A stretch of DNA of 64,000 nt from positions 136,896,198 to 136,960,197 of the forward strand of contig NC_060246.1 of assembly GCF_921293095.1 (NCBI RefSeq), read 5' to 3'. A model generated the notes under the pieces. It saw only the letters and a program-made list of their open reading frames with translations, was not told the origin of the DNA and ran no database searches. Position 1 is the stretch's first letter. Each line of letters starts with the position of its first letter. Positions 1 to 12,245 of the stretch are shown here, piece after piece. Made by a program: the position numbers and the translations under genes. This stretch comes from Ischnura elegans (Eukaryota; Arthropoda; Insecta; Odonata; Coenagrionidae).

Positions 1-645
1 TTGAGCAAACTCGGCGTCGGATCCGTGAAGTCGACTATGATTCTTTTCTATAACCTTTGCAATTACCGTGTCGTGCAAGCAGAGAATGTTTCGATCAACG
101 TCCCGGCAGGAGGTGATGCCTGCGACTCTAGGGATGTAGGATGGGGATAGAGAGAGGTGGGCGTTGCCATGGTTTCTCAAAAGACTTTGTAAGTGCATCG
201 AAACGATAGGCTGTGTCAAAAACCCTCTTCCCGCTTGGCAAAACAGTTAACTTACTTACGAAGCGTGCGCCACGGAAGTCTGAAAGCGACTGAACTTTCC
301 GGAAGCTAGGCTCGACCTATTGCATTTTGGTTGGTTTTATGGAAGTATGTGCACTCCGCCCTCACCCCATAAAAATTTTGGGCCGCCTCTCAGTCGCAAA
401 GATATTTGAAATAACCTCTAGTTATGGGTGCCGGCGGCGCAGGGGGGCAAAGTTCAATTCCTTCATTATCGTGCCCAAGTCATAGACCGAGGCGTCGGTT
501 TTCATGGATACTTTTACCTGACTCCAATCCCGAGGAAATTCCTACATGTTATATTCCTGAATAGCACCAAGTCTTATATTCATTTCTTCGTGCTTGCAGG
601 AACCCAGAGAGGAACGTCGAAGCCCAGTGTCAAGAAGAAAGCGAA
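1..645 (+). repeat. Old interspersed repeat, copy 1 (uninterrupted)
   Basis: Positions about 25-420 align with about 13500-13860, and the alignment resumes at 14525 after a 664-bp insertion. Shared landmarks are tcgtgcaagc, the gcgac-ctagggatg stretch, ccatggtttctcaaaagact, tgaaagcgactgaa and the run aattttgggcc. The stretch 392-420 here (agtcgcaaagatatttgaaa) is continuous, whereas in the second copy it is split by a MITE. A weaker match near 597-640 (caggaaccca) continues the copy. The short frame at 428-649 has no recognisable domain. The element class is unknown; no terminal repeats are visible because the left end is outside the window. Confidence 0.7.
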
Positions 646-650
646 TTGAA

Positions 651-3140
651 AGAGTGTTTACCTCATTTCATCTCTACCTCATTGTGTTTTAATGAATCAG
701 TGTACTTCGCGTTGAATGCGAAGTATGGTGATTTGATCACGGGTCAATTTTTTGACCTATCTAAAGTATTGCCATGATTTCATTCCTCTTAACGTTTCCG
801 TGAGCGCGTGATAGCTTCAGGAATGTATGGATGATATTTTAATTTTACGTACGTTTTACGAAAGATGAAACACGACTGGAATTTCGTCAGTTGTCCTGAA
901 TAATCAAAATGGAAATGAGTGTTATGATAATTTTCAGTAGCAGCTCATAAATTTCTGGATCCAGGAGCTCTGTGATATTTTAGAGTGCTAATTTAAGAGT
1001 GAATATTTGCATCGGAAAGGTGCTAAATATTTATGCTCAATGGATAAAATGTATTCTATTCAAACTAATACTGCTCCATGAGGTATTTCTGCCAACAAAA
1101 ATAGTTTTAATGAAAGATTTGTCAATTAGTGTTATTTGATTCGAGAAATTTGGAGTAAAAACTTTTAACCTCAATAACTTAGAAACATTTTGAATTCGAC
1201 TGTAAGTTTTCAAATTGTGACCATTCCTACTGTGAAATCAATTTTAAAGCACAATTGAAACAAAACGTGTCAAAAATTTTTATAAAATTGTAACATTCGT
1301 GCAAAAACCAATTTTGCCATTTTTCTACAAATATAGAAAGGATTTTTATTAATTACATGAAATGGGAATAAAAATTTCTTAAAATATTCATTTACAGATT
1401 AATTGACGAACAAATAAGTCCATTAGCTTCTTTTATTTTCTATTTCTAAGATGCATCGTCATTCCTTGATGTAAGTATGATCAGGGTGTAGTCCTTTATG
1501 AGGCATTTCAACCAAAATCAGTCAGTGACATTATTCTACCCCAATGATCTTCGCCGTGTAAGTTTATTATCGTCATTTACGTGTCGATTTCCAAAATTTG
1601 AGTTTGATTTCGTTTATATACGCTAAAAATTTTCTTATGCAGCTCAAGAGGCCGACTTCTATTCAGAGTGATTGTCGACAAGTTCACTTTGTGGAAATTC
1701 ATCGATAATAATGATACAAATAGCTGTAGAAACTTTTCACACTTTTTATTAATTTGCTCACCCGTTTTCAAAGTTTTTACATCAGATATCTCTTGATAAT
1801 GATGTGAAAACATTGAAACCGGTTGAAAAAAATTTAAAAAGTCTGGGAAATTACTACAGCTGTTTGCATCATTACTAAGGTAAATTCTCATTAGAAGTTT
1901 ATGTGTATGTGGTATTATTGAGAACGTTTTGGCTTTTAAGTACCGAAGCTTAGGTAATGGAGCGCAGTGACTAAGGGGACAGACCACATTGATTCAAATA
2001 ATCTCAGATCCTGAGGACCTGTTCGCAGCCTTGGCTTTACCCACCTCACCATCGACCTTTTAGAGTGCATTTAAGTATCTTTGTCCACGAGTCTCGCCCT
2101 TCTGAACGCACTGAACCCTGTTTGAAACTTTTTAAGTCCTGAAATCATGTAAATGATGCCAAGTATTTTTCGGGTTTCGAAAATATCGAGGTCTCTCTTT
2201 ATAAATCCCATGGTAACCCAATGTTAAAAATTTATCTTGAAACTTATTCGCTTTACAAAAGAATGCTGCTGTTTGTGGAGTGAAAAATTCTATTTCATAG
2301 ACAAAAGATCAGAGTATCTTGAAACTATGGCCGGAAAATAATGCGAACAACACTCGAACATGTCAGTTACAAATCTCCGTTGTAAGTAACACTGAAGAGG
2401 TAGATATTAAACCAAGGACGTTTGAAGTATCTATAGTTAGCTAAACCACTTGCATATTTTCCTTATCAAACACTCCTCCAGTTAATCCGAAGGTTTTTCT
2501 TCATAGTTTGAGAAATTGATTGAATGATAAAATCTTGATGAATTGCGCTGTCAAAAAGTCATAGCGATAACAGGTTTTGAGCACCGTTTGACCTTTGCCA
2601 GTTGTAGTTCCGCAATGTTCATTCTTGATATTAAGTTCACGTGATAAAAACGCCTCTGTTTGAAATGGATGAATTATTACATTTATCCAAAAAAAATCAG
2701 TGCTACAAATTCTATTTTCCTCCAGAAATTAATTTTAAGGATGCTTAGCTTATTTGACCGTCAGTAAACATTTTAAAATGACACAATACTTTGCAATGCA
2801 TAAGTGTCAATTGCAAGTGACGGCTTTGAATCTCATAGCAACATTTTAATTAGTTAACCCCTCACTCAGATGTCATTCAGAGGATTCCTCCTTAATCGAG
2901 AGAGAAGCTATTAGACGCACTCATTTTTGGCGAACCTCGATTAGGAGACGGATGGCGCGAAAATGTTTATTTTGGCTCTTTTGAACGCAACATACCTGCC
3001 ATACCCAGATAAATACCCTGCCAGCTTCAATGTTCGTAGTTTTTTTTCGTAAGGATTGCAAAAATGCAATTTTTGAAAGTTGAATTCTGTAATGCATCCT
3101 TTTACGCAATTGCCGTCTTGGCGCTATTTAGGTACCTCCG
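651..3140. other. Unannotated AT-rich stretch
   Basis: No exon with convincing splice sites, RNA gene or terminal-repeat pair was seen here. The 136-residue minus-strand frame at 1577-1987 has no recognisable motif and low-complexity composition, so it is treated as chance. Confidence 0.5.
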
Positions 3141-3148
3141 TCTTATCT

Positions 3149-3488
3149 TCTATACTTACAAAAGGGGATATCTGTTTGTCTGTCCGCTATGCATTTCCAT
3201 TGAACTGCACAAATATCGACCAGAGTTAGCACATCATCTGCATCTCATGCTCCCAAATCACCTAGTGCTACTTTTTGTTTCATCCAAAGAGTCCTTAGCG
3301 TCATTTTCCCATTACCATTTGTCACGCCACGTCATACAACATCTGCGACTGGACATCCTGGCGGGTAGGCACACCTCTTGACACGATGTGAGAGAAAACC
3401 TAAAAATGACATGCGATCATGAATTCCAAGTTTCCCACTTCTCTGGGTAGGTACTATCTTTCCCGAGCAACGCCGGGTGACCTGCTTG
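3149..3488 (+). mobile_element. Non-autonomous Helitron-like element (candidate)
   Basis: The left end begins TCTATACTTACAAAAGGG followed by ctgtttgtctgtccgc, and the right end carries the cccgagcaacgccgggt block followed by ctgctt. This pairing resembles 5-prime TC ends and 3-prime hairpin-plus-CTRR ends of short non-autonomous Helitrons in arthropods. The expected terminal CTAG is degraded to ctgctt. No Rep/helicase coding sequence is present. A similarly built sequence lies at 24019-24433. Assignment rests on remembered sequence style, so confidence is moderate. Confidence 0.4.
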
Positions 3489-4067
3489 TCATTCATAAAA
3501 TCCGAAGACACTATCAAGATGGATTGGACTTCGTCTACGTTGAAATGTCAAGGTGCAATTTTACACGAACTTTTTCCGGAAAATTGACCTTGCGGGAAGA
3601 CAAACAGGCATCCTTTTTAAATTATTATATAGATAGATGAACGCTGCAAAATTTTTAAATGGTCTGCTATTTACGACGGGCTGCAGAAAGGTACATGACG
3701 GAGATCATATTCGTTCTGTGAGAGCTACGACAAAAATATTTCGGGAAAAGCGCATGGCGGGTAGCGACTATAGATGATCTACTTTATACTCACTGTCAGA
3801 TACGATCATCACTCGAGTGTATCACACATACTTCCGTGGCTTAAAAATGAAAGAAATTTCATTCATGGTCTGGGTTTCCCCATAAGAGCAAATAAAAAAT
3901 ACAACGATTTCTGCTCAAACAAACAAAAATGAAAAAATACACCTGGCATATTTATGTTTGCAACAAAAAGCAAAAGCAAAAATAACCTCAGGTCAACAAT
4001 GAGAACAAACAGAATGGAACAAGAGGACGAGAAAAATCGGAAAAAAATGCAGATAACATGTGATAGC

Positions 4068-4181
4068 ACACCATAAAAATAGATATAACTTTCTGACGTA
4101 AATATAATACTCCATCAAATCATAATTACACCATACAAATATAATTGACACCATAAAAATAAATATTATTTGCTGACGTAA
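4068..4181 (+). repeat. Short direct duplication, two copies
   Basis: The segments 4068-4101 and 4148-4181 share acaccataaaaata, att or act, and the closing ctgacgtaa, separated by 46 bp that contains a third partial acaccata. This is a small local tandem duplication; no function is evident. Confidence 0.7.
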
Positions 4182-4404
4182 GTTTTCTCTGAGGTATTGA
4201 TTAAAAAATGCACACGATCGAAGAAAATCTCGTAATTTGGCTCGTTGCCTTGACGCCTTGTGTCAATGAATAAAATGCGTCAAATATGTTCGTAAGCGAA
4301 GGAGATGATAGTAGAGGAGTCCACGAAATGAGACGTCGATATTATCCTCTATGTAAAAGTCATACCTGGTAATAATTCTTCGTTTGCTGAGAGCGGTGTC
4401 TTAA

Positions 4405-4627
4405 GGCCGTTTTACTCGGGGCACGTCATTGCTCAGGTTGGCACTGAAAAATGTTGTTGAAATTGCGAGAATGCGAGCTCGGAATTAGAGCAGGAGCTAT
4501 TTTACAGTCTCGCACCCATGTATTCTCGCATGCGTTCCAGCAATTCACCTCTTTACGCGACGAAATTTTAACTGCACCTGCGTGCGTACGTCAGATCTCG
4601 TAACAACGTGCCCCGTGTAATACGGCC
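4405..4627. mobile_element. MITE-like inverted-repeat element
   Basis: The left arm reads ggccgttttactcggggcac; the reverse complement of the right arm reads ggccgtattacacggggcac. Arms are about 28 bp with a few mismatches, enclosing about 170 bp without coding capacity. This is typical of a non-autonomous DNA transposon. The target duplication is not clear, so the superfamily is not assigned. Confidence 0.6.
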
Positions 4628-4663
4628 GTGCGCCCTTCATAATACTTCCTCTGGCGCTCGTCT

Positions 4664-4872
4664 CAGGCGCGGAACTAGGAGTTTTGTCAGGGGGGGCAAA
4701 GATCAACTTGCCGCCCCTCCCTACCCTTATCCCCCCGCCCTCCCCACTCTCCCCACCGCTAAAATATAATACACTACTTTTTGAGAAACGTTAGTTGAAA
4801 TTTGTTGTAGTTGAAACACCGTATGTGTACTATTAACAAGTTATATTAATATTAGTGTTTGATAAGTTATAA
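4664..4872 (+). mobile_element. hAT-type MITE, 5-prime part only
   Basis: It starts caggcgcggaactaggag and matches the start of the complete element at 41033-41358 (cagggccggaactaggag, then the same C-rich and ACACTACT stretches). It is cut off near 4872, where an (ATT)n run and the tail of a minus-strand non-LTR retrotransposon begin. The LINE tail therefore appears to have inserted into, or replaced, the right part of this MITE. Confidence 0.6.
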
Positions 4873-4884
4873 CTTTATTATTAT

Positions 4885-5660
4885 TATTATTTATTTATTC
4901 CTCCGATTAAGGTAGGTTTCCATAAAGTACTGAAGAAGATTTCTGAAGCTTCCCCTTCCTTCAAGCACTTCCCTCTTCAATCCACTATAAGGCCCACTTT
5001 CCTTCATTATATATAAAGTTCCTATTATTTTCCCTCCTCTCCCTCGTTTACCTAGCATTCTACCCTTTAACACCATTTTCAACATCCCCTCCCCGATAAG
5101 CACTCCTCCCATCCATACCTTCTGTCTCCTCCGTATCTCATCTAAAAGTTGCCTCTCCTGGCCAACCATATCCAGCACTTTGTCGTTACTTTTCCTCTCT
5201 GTCCATTTCACCTTCTCCATACCCACATCTCGAATGCCTCCAATCTTCTCTCGTCCTCCTTCCTAAGTGTCCACGTTTCCGCATCATAGAGAACTGCACT
5301 CCAGATCAAACTCTTCACTAACCTTTTCTTTAAACTCTTACATAGTGATCCTCTCAGGAGCTCCTTCCTGTTCGTGAACTCCCCCTCATGAAGCTCCTTT
5401 GCTATCGCAATTCTGTTCCTGATGTCCTTACTATTGTATCCTTTTTCCTCTAATATGATGCCCAAATAGTTGAATTGGTCTACCTGTTCAAGTTTTTCCC
5501 AATATTGTTAAATACTTTAATTGGAAATATAAAATAACTTTTTAAAAATTTTTCTCCTCCTCTCCATTTTTTTATCACCAGTTTACAGTTGCCTCTTAGG
5601 CTGTAGCCAGAGTCCCTGTTTATGATTTTCTTTAGCATTGCTGAGCACAGCTTCACCGGA
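4885..5660 (-). pseudogene. Non-LTR retrotransposon, reverse transcriptase C-terminal part, frameshifted
   Basis: Read on the minus strand, frames in 4891-5226 and 5208-5495 together give the post-catalytic part of a LINE reverse transcriptase. Visible motifs are VDQFNYLGIIL near 5490-5455, LRKEDERRLEAFEMWVWRR near 5270-5210, then VKWTERKSN, a DMVGQERQLLDEIRRRQ block and GRMLGKRGRG. The two frames overlap out of phase near 5215, so the copy is broken. The 3-prime end lies at about 4885 beside an (ATT)n run, as expected for a retroposed tail. The upstream catalytic domain is missing, so this is a 5-prime-truncated dead copy. A second tail of the same family is at 53921-54192. The clade cannot be named with confidence. 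Confidence 0.8.
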
Positions 5661-6511
5661 CCACCATATCAATTTTGATGATACCTGAAAAATTCCCCAC
5701 GATGCTTTGTATTGGGTCCTAGTCTACATACAAGCCATTGGAATTCATATGCAAAAGAAAAATATAAACAGGGAGGCTGGCCATATCCAAGTCAGCATCT
5801 GAAAAACAGTGCTGAGATAAATTGATAAGAGGAGAACAAAAAACTAGCAGAGTAATGTCAGCCAATCAAGGTGCTCCCTTGACATACTTTCCTCCTCTTA
5901 CCAATCACAAGACAATTAACCTGTGAGACCACCTACATAAGAAGCCCTAATTCCAGGGTTGCCATCCCCTCACTTGTGAATGGCCCTCCAGTTGGGGATC
6001 AAAATGTCAGCCTGAACTGATGTCCTGACCCAAGAAAACTTCTTGAAGTTAGGTTTCAAATCACCTATTACCAAACCATTATACATTATAACCACCAGCA
6101 TATGACTATTTGAGCTGATTTTAGCTTGAACCAATTGGTGATGAGTGCTTGGGCTAGAATAAAGCTGAAAAGGCCACTCTAGTATTTTTTTATTTAAAAT
6201 TTAAAATGCTTACTATGTTAAGGAGTAAGCATTTTTTTCTTTTTAAAACGGCCACATTGAGTAGCTACAAATGTAGCCATGCCTCTTCAGTTAAAGCTGC
6301 TGTTTGAGCTCTCTCAAGAGCCCACTACTTCTGAACTAACCCACCAGCCATAACCATGACTCATGAGTGATAAAGGAATGGAAGGTGGGGGAGGGGGGGG
6401 GGGGGGTGAAAGCTGTAGAAACTTGGGGCAAATAAAATAATAATCATAAACAAATGGCTCGGATACTTCTACAGGTACAAGTACGTCTACATAATTCATG
6501 GACACACTGAA

Positions 6512-6720
6512 GGCAGTGACATGGCCAGGAATTCCATTCAGGGAGATCCAAAACCAGGGGGAAAATTTTTGTAAAACAGCGTACTAAATAATGGGTTTTA
6601 AACTAATTTTAACACTTTTGATAATCGAAAAAACTTCATTTGTTAAGGAATATTTTGTGAATTCATAATTTTTTAATATTTTGTTTTCTTTTATGAAGGA
6701 AAATAATTGTATTTTTATAC
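6512..6720. repeat. Left arm of a 2.2-kb inverted-repeat structure
   Basis: This arm begins cagtgacatggccaggaatt and continues through aaacttcatttgttaaggaa and ttttcttttatgaaggaaaa. The same series, reverse-complemented, lies at 8478-8707, beginning gtggcatatccaggaattt. Arms are about 200 bp at roughly 75-80 percent identity by eye. The outer ends resemble CAGTGGC hAT-type ends. Between the arms lie fragments of two LINEs. Confidence 0.65.
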
Positions 6721-6734
6721 TTAGGTGAGTTCCA

Positions 6735-7853
6735 ACCCCTTGAAGACTAAGCGGAAGAAATTCTTAGTAATCATCAAGCAGGCTTTAGAAGACAAAGGTT
6801 AACCCCTGATCAACATTTTATTATTCAACAAGCTTTTTCAAGCTCCTGGGGGTTTCACAACTGTGTTCACATAGGTTTTATAAATTGACTTTCAGAAAGT
6901 TATGAATCCATAAACAGAAGCCCCAGATGTTGAAATACTTACTGCATGATAGAAATGAAGCAGATGAGAATCTCAGGGAAACTGATGAACCCAGCAAAAA
7001 CATGGACCAACGAATCTGGATGCAAAGTACAAGAAAGATACGAACTCTCAGCAGCATTTTGCGAGCTAACTGGGGTTTGACAAGGAGACGGACTTTCTTC
7101 ATTACTATGTATTTCATATAGCTTTAGAAGGTTCCCTACAAAAACTCCTATAAAAGGAGCTAAAAAGGTAGGGCTTAATTTAAATGGATAGAAAACAAAA
7201 TATCTTTGGGTATGCCATCACATAGACAACATTAGTAGCCATTTATAAGTAGAAGATTTTTCCTTGTAGTGAGTAAGTATTTTTTAAAAATTTGGGACTA
7301 AATGTTGACCAAGCAAACAACGTTGTTCAAATATTACTGGGCTTCACAAGGTCCTATAAATAGCAAAATACTCTCAATAAATACCAAACTGCGGGTCTAT
7401 AAAACCATTAAAGAATCTCTTGTCTTGTATGAGTCAAGAATATGAGCAATGTCAAAGGAGATTGAAAAAAAATCTGATAGGGTTTGAAAAAAAATTTAAG
7501 ATTCATGTATGGACCTATAAAAGATGATGGAATGAGGAGAATCTGAACCAAAAAAGAATTACAAGAGTGATATAAAGACCTCAGCACAGTAGCACAAATC
7601 AAAAGTATAAGACTCGGGTGGACAGGCCATGTGTTGAGTAGAGAACATACCACAATAGTAAAAGCTGTATCAGAAGCATTACCAAGCGACTTACGAGATG
7701 GCTACAATTTGCTGGAAGGACCTAATCGTAAAAGATATAAAAAAAAGAGTTGGAGCAGATGTTTATTGGATGCAGGATCAAGAGAGGTGGCGAGGTGCTG
7801 TTGGCAAAGACAAAAACCTCCTGAGGTTTTAGTGGCCTAATAATTATTAATTA
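6735..7853 (+). pseudogene. Degenerate LINE reverse transcriptase fragments
   Basis: Short in-frame islands on the + strand read as reverse transcriptase: near 6755-6830 a peptide close to EILSNHQAGFRRQRLTPDQ (the HQAGFR block of RT domain 1), then near 7380-7480 TKLRVYKTIKESLVLY, near 7490-7560 a KKI-x-FMYGPIKDDGMRR-like stretch and near 7615-7640 GWTGHVLSREHT. Several stops and frameshifts interrupt them. The family differs from the LINE at 4885-5660. The 69-residue frame at 7631-7840 is part of this dead element rather than a gene. Confidence 0.6.
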
Positions 7854-7879
7854 TGTATAAAGTAAGGTATTTAATTGAA

Positions 7880-8175
7880 CTGTAAGTATGGAGGAAGTAT
7901 TAAGAAGAGTGAGAGAAAATGGAAGTCTTCCAAAAACCTTAAGCAGGAGATAGGACAACTTACTTGGCCACATTATGAGGCATGATGGCCTAATGCACAT
8001 AATTGTAGAAGGACAGGAGGAAGGGAAGAAGGGCAAGGAGTGGCCTCGAATGAGTTACATAATACAGGATATAAAGGATGTAAAAGAGAAGAAATACATC
8101 TCTGCAAGAAGGCTGGCGGATAGGAGAGAGGAATGGAGAGCTGCATCAAACCAATCTTAGGATTGTTGACTAATG
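7880..8175 (+). pseudogene. LINE 3-prime coding end (RTE-like)
   Basis: The + frame reads EEVLRRVRENGSL, a stop, then LLGHIMRHDGLMHIIVEGQ, KKGKEWPRMSYIIQDIKD and RLADRREEWRAASNQS before a stop at 8160. This is the standard C-terminus of arthropod RTE/CR1-like reverse transcriptases, with GHI-x-RHD, IVEGQ and ADRREEWRAAxN hallmarks. It is 5-prime-truncated and lies immediately after another LINE fragment and inside the 6512-8707 inverted repeat. A related minus-strand fragment is at 28195-28700. Confidence 0.75.
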
Positions 8176-8477
8176 ATGATCATTTAATTGAAATGGTATG
8201 CTAATCATTCTTAAACCAGTTTTAATTTCCTCATCCTGTCCTACCATCTCTGAGTCTGACCCTAAAACTTATGAGCAGTTGAGGACAGTGCCATTGACTG
8301 GGCCCTCCAGGTTCAAGGATCACATTATGCCCAATGGAAGCAATCAGTGGCAAATGGGCATTATCTTATGGGTCATCCAGTCTTTTGAATTCTATCAGCA
8401 GCCAGACTCCCAAGCTACTTCATAAAATGGGTTTCTAATCTTATACATGCATTAAATGCATGTCTGAGACCTGCACT

Positions 8478-8707
8478 GGATATAAAAACGACATATAAAA
8501 ACAAAATAATTTTCCGTCATAAAAGAAATAAATATTGAAACATCATGAATTTACAAGATATTTCTTTAACGAATGAAGTTTTTTTTACTATGAAAAGTTT
8601 TTAAATTAGTTCAAAATCTGCTACATAGTACCCTATTTTTTTAAATTTTCCTTCTGGTTTTCAATCCCCCCCCCCCCCTCTAATGAAATTCCTGGATATG
8701 CCACGGG
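8478..8707. repeat. Right arm of the 2.2-kb inverted-repeat structure
   Basis: Reverse complement of 6512-6720, ending ccaggaa, then ggatatgccac-like sequence, and including a C14 run at 8667-8680. See the left arm. The flanks actgaagg and gatgaaag are only a weak match for an 8-bp target duplication. Confidence 0.6.
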
Positions 8708-10126
8708 GATGAAAGGGTGATAGGTGAGGAGCCAGGGGCAGAACCTCCTAGCAGTAGTGCATACAAATAAAATTACCATTTTTATCTAGCTACCCACCCC
8801 CTAACCCCTCTTTGGATCTGCCAATGACTGAAACTATTTAGGACATTATCAAGCTTTCAGATTCAAATTGTCTCCTGTGAGAGGGCACCTGCTGTACTAC
8901 TCTGGCCCTGCCCCTAATGCCGCCATTTTCATCTCACAGCTGCGGGAGCACTCAGCAAGAGTTGATCCCACAAACTAGCAGCACTGCATGGCCCCTAGCA
9001 TTGCATAAGGCCTGCCACGATCTTCATGCTTATTTGTGTGCTGTTATTAAAGTCATGTCAATCTACAGGCACCTTAATATGGTCCATACATGATCATCTA
9101 TTATTATTTGTAATAGCATGACAATTTTCTGAAATGTCATCATTTTCCTATCAGTATTTTTTCATGTATACGTAACATTTATTTATATTTGAGTACCATA
9201 AACTCTCAAGTAGAACACAGATCTTACACAAAAGGCAAATGAGAGAAAAGAGAAAATCTTCAAGCATACCTAAGCTTAACTGCTTTGCATTTTCTTTTTT
9301 CCTAATGGAAAACATGAGAATTTCACTGCTTCATTGAATATGAATTCAGTAGCCAAGGTTCTGCAAGTGTCAATTTATAAAGTTGTAAATAGATTGAGAA
9401 GTGGGTGGAAGATCAATAAACTGATAAATAACAGTCTCTATATGTTTTTACACAATATTGCAAGTGGCTGTAAAATAAAATTGGTGAATTAGCTCATTGC
9501 CTGAATATAGACATAATATATATGTAAAAATAATTACTCAGATGTGGTTTGAAGTAGATGACCAGAAAAAATCACATTTTTGAAAAATATACTTTTGGTA
9601 TGTAATTACCATTAAAACTTAGAGGACTGCATATGGACCATTATTGGTTGCCAGTAGGGTGCTATGACTTGCTTGATACTGTATACATACGAATGAAGAA
9701 TATGGCAGATCCTAGCGGACACGGCACCTTTTGGGGGTTAATAGGTCTTCACTCAGGCAATAGTTGAGAAATCATGGGCACCATTGAAGGAAGAGACAAA
9801 CTCTTCAATATGGGTTAGCAGTAGCAGCTGGCTTTAATGTTCACATTCACTACAGGATAGTCACCAAATGAGTTGGTACCTCTCATTACTTAATTTTTTT
9901 TGTATTGAGGTGGAGGGCTGATGACTATGGCTGCTATTTAGGGACTCACATGCATACATCTTTACCCTTAAGCCTTTTTGCTGTTGACTAAGATTAACAG
10001 CACTGTTGGCCAAAATGCAGACTACATAAGGGTCACCACTTGAAGAGGTTTAGGGAGGTAATGCTTCACTACATGCAATATTTGAAAGTGGGCTAGAGTG
10101 TACCACGTTTATTTGGAGTCTATCAA
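8708..10126. other. Unannotated AT-rich stretch
   Basis: No exon, RNA gene or paired terminal repeats recognised on either strand. Confidence 0.45.
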
Positions 10127-10396
10127 TACATATATCGATGGATAAGTTCTAACAACACCTATCTCAAAAATGGCAGATTTTCAGGAGAGCAAAAAAACGA
10201 TTAATATTTGTTACTTGCACACTGAAATTTAAAACCAAAAGTTCATAAAATTGAAAAAGAAGCATTCATTTGCAAACAAAGAGTTGTTATTTGCTTGTAT
10301 TTTACTTTTTAATATTATTACGCTTCGTTTAAGATACCTGTCTCTAACCGGCCAAATTTGAGATACGTGCTGTTAGAACTTAGCCATCGATATGTA
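10127..10396. mobile_element. Foldback/MITE with about 45-bp inverted arms
   Basis: The left arm reads tacatatatcgatggataag then ttctaacaacacctatctca; the reverse complement of the right arm reads tacatatcgatggctaagtt then ctaacagcacgtatctcaaa. Arms are about 45 bp and enclose about 175 bp of AT-rich non-coding DNA. This is a non-autonomous DNA transposon by structure; superfamily unknown. Confidence 0.7.
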
Positions 10397-10506
10397 GTAT
10401 GTACATTGTAATAAGAAAATGCATTGTAGAGAAGGTGGGAGATTAACTTGGATGCCTGGTTGTAATTGTAGATCTTGAATCACTGGTTATGGCAACCTAT
10501 GGTCAG

Positions 10507-10785
10507 CAGTGGTGCAGCAATGGGGCTGTAGGGGGATACCCAAGGCTCAGAGAAATTTTTAAGTTTAATCCATTTTCCTTAATTGGATTTATATTACTTA
10601 TAGAAGAGTGTAAGAATAAATAAAATATCTCTCATTAAGCCGTAAAACTCCCCATTTTCAACCATTTATCTTAGAATCTTTGTGGGGGAGGGCCCCCCGC
10701 ACCTCCCACTTATCCTGGCGGGTACTCCACACCCCCTCAGTATTGGTTGCACCTAAAAACCCCCCTAACCTTAACTCTGCCCCTG
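10507..10785 (+). mobile_element. hAT-type MITE (CAGTGGYGCAGC family), complete
   Basis: It starts CAGTGGTGCAGC and ends TCTGCCCCTG. The flanking 8-mers are atggtcag (10499-10506) and atggtgtg (10786-10793), a decayed 8-bp target duplication as made by hAT transposases. The body (agagaaatttttaagtttaa, cacctaaaaacccccctaac) matches 61424-61704, where the same element is interrupted by a 2.3-kb insertion. A third, minus-strand partial copy is at 12745-12853. Confidence 0.75.
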
Positions 10786-11653
10786 ATGGTGTGTGTGTAT
10801 GAGTAGTCAGGCCTGGGACCTGTGTGCTACACCTTGAGCCAGGTAATGGACCCAAGTGGTGTGGAGCTACACAAAAACAGCTTAGACATGCCTCCCTCAA
10901 GAGACAATGCCGTCGCAGATGATTGCAAACTGAAACAAGTTTTGAATTCATGCAATATGCAGGGGGAGATTACAACTAGCAGTAAAAACAAGCCCTGAAA
11001 AATGAAGCTTTTCCTTAGGATATATGGAGCTCACAAGATAAGAAAACTTAATAAGATAAAAATTACAAGAGTATCATATGGATTTTACAGTAAATGCTGG
11101 TTAAAAGTCTTGAGACTGGTGTGGAGTGTAATTTTGCATGGTATGGAAGCACAAATCCTTATTAGTTTATCCTAGTTTTCAAACAAAACTCACTAAAACA
11201 GTTAATGGAACCTTTTAAAGTAATAATAGGACCTACACAGTTATGCAGATTACATCTCAGCATATTAAAACCATATCCAGGTGTGTGATTGGATCATGCA
11301 CAAAATCATTTTGTTTGATTCTTGTGAGGGATAAACCTAACCATCCCCCTCCAGAAGCCTCTTTTTATAGGCTAAAATTTTTGGTAGATATAGCACCCAT
11401 TGTTCATATTTGGTTACAGTATTACCCTTGGTATTTTCATTTTCATGCTTGCTCTTCATCGACCCATTTCATTCAATTCTCCAATACTATATGAACTACA
11501 TTCAGTCTTGCCTGCATGGTGTGTCTTCCCATATTTCTAAAATGAATGATCTAAAATTCCAGCACCCCGATCCATAAATAGAACCCCCTCTCTTTCCCCT
11601 CCCCCACACATCATGCTGGGATGGGGTCTTGCGCACTTGAAAGGGTTCCCTCC

Positions 11654-11989
11654 TAGTGCCATATTTAGAACTTTGAGGCCCCAAAGCATGATAGGCAAAG
11701 AGGCCCCCAAAAAAACCTTTAGCCCCCCCATCCGGCCAAACTTCTGCCCCCCCTCCCCTATCTCATCATCCTCTGTTTTCAGATTACTTATAGTGAAAAT
11801 TTTTAATCTGACATGTAAAACTTGAACATAACAGTATAATTTTTTTTATGTTTTAAAAGTAAATATGTTTTAAAAAAACTGCAATAAGAACGTAAACAAA
11901 CAATATATTTTATTGAGCCTGCGAGGCCCTTTATGAGGCTGAGGCCCCTAAGGGGCTGCTTTCCTCGCCTATTGCTAAATCTGACACTG
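11654..11989 (+). mobile_element. hAT-type MITE with 8-bp target duplication
   Basis: The left end is tagtgccatatttag and the reverse complement of the right end is cagtgtcagatttag, giving about 15-bp imperfect inverted ends. Flanks are ttccctcc (11646-11653) and ttccttcc (11990-11997), 7 of 8 identical. The interior is C-rich near the left end and AT-rich elsewhere, with no coding capacity. The short frames overlapping this region are chance frames. Confidence 0.7.
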
Positions 11990-12245
11990 TTCCTTCCCCA
12001 GTGAACTGTAAATGTAAAGGCTAAAGAAACATAATTTATGAATTTTTGAAAGTAATTACTGTGAGTGATCTCAGGGAATGGAACCATTCCCAATTTATTT
12101 TGAGTGGTCGTAATATTACCTACCTTTTGTGCGGGCACAAAAATTTCTGGGATAGTGTGAAAAACACTCAGGTATGTGATGTGGGTCTATCAGAATGATT
12201 ATAAGATCTCTACATACACATTTTATGTAGTAAATATAAATTTTA

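Noticed and set aside
1577-1987. 136-residue minus-strand frame as a gene
   Set aside because: No motif, no splice context, AT-rich composition.
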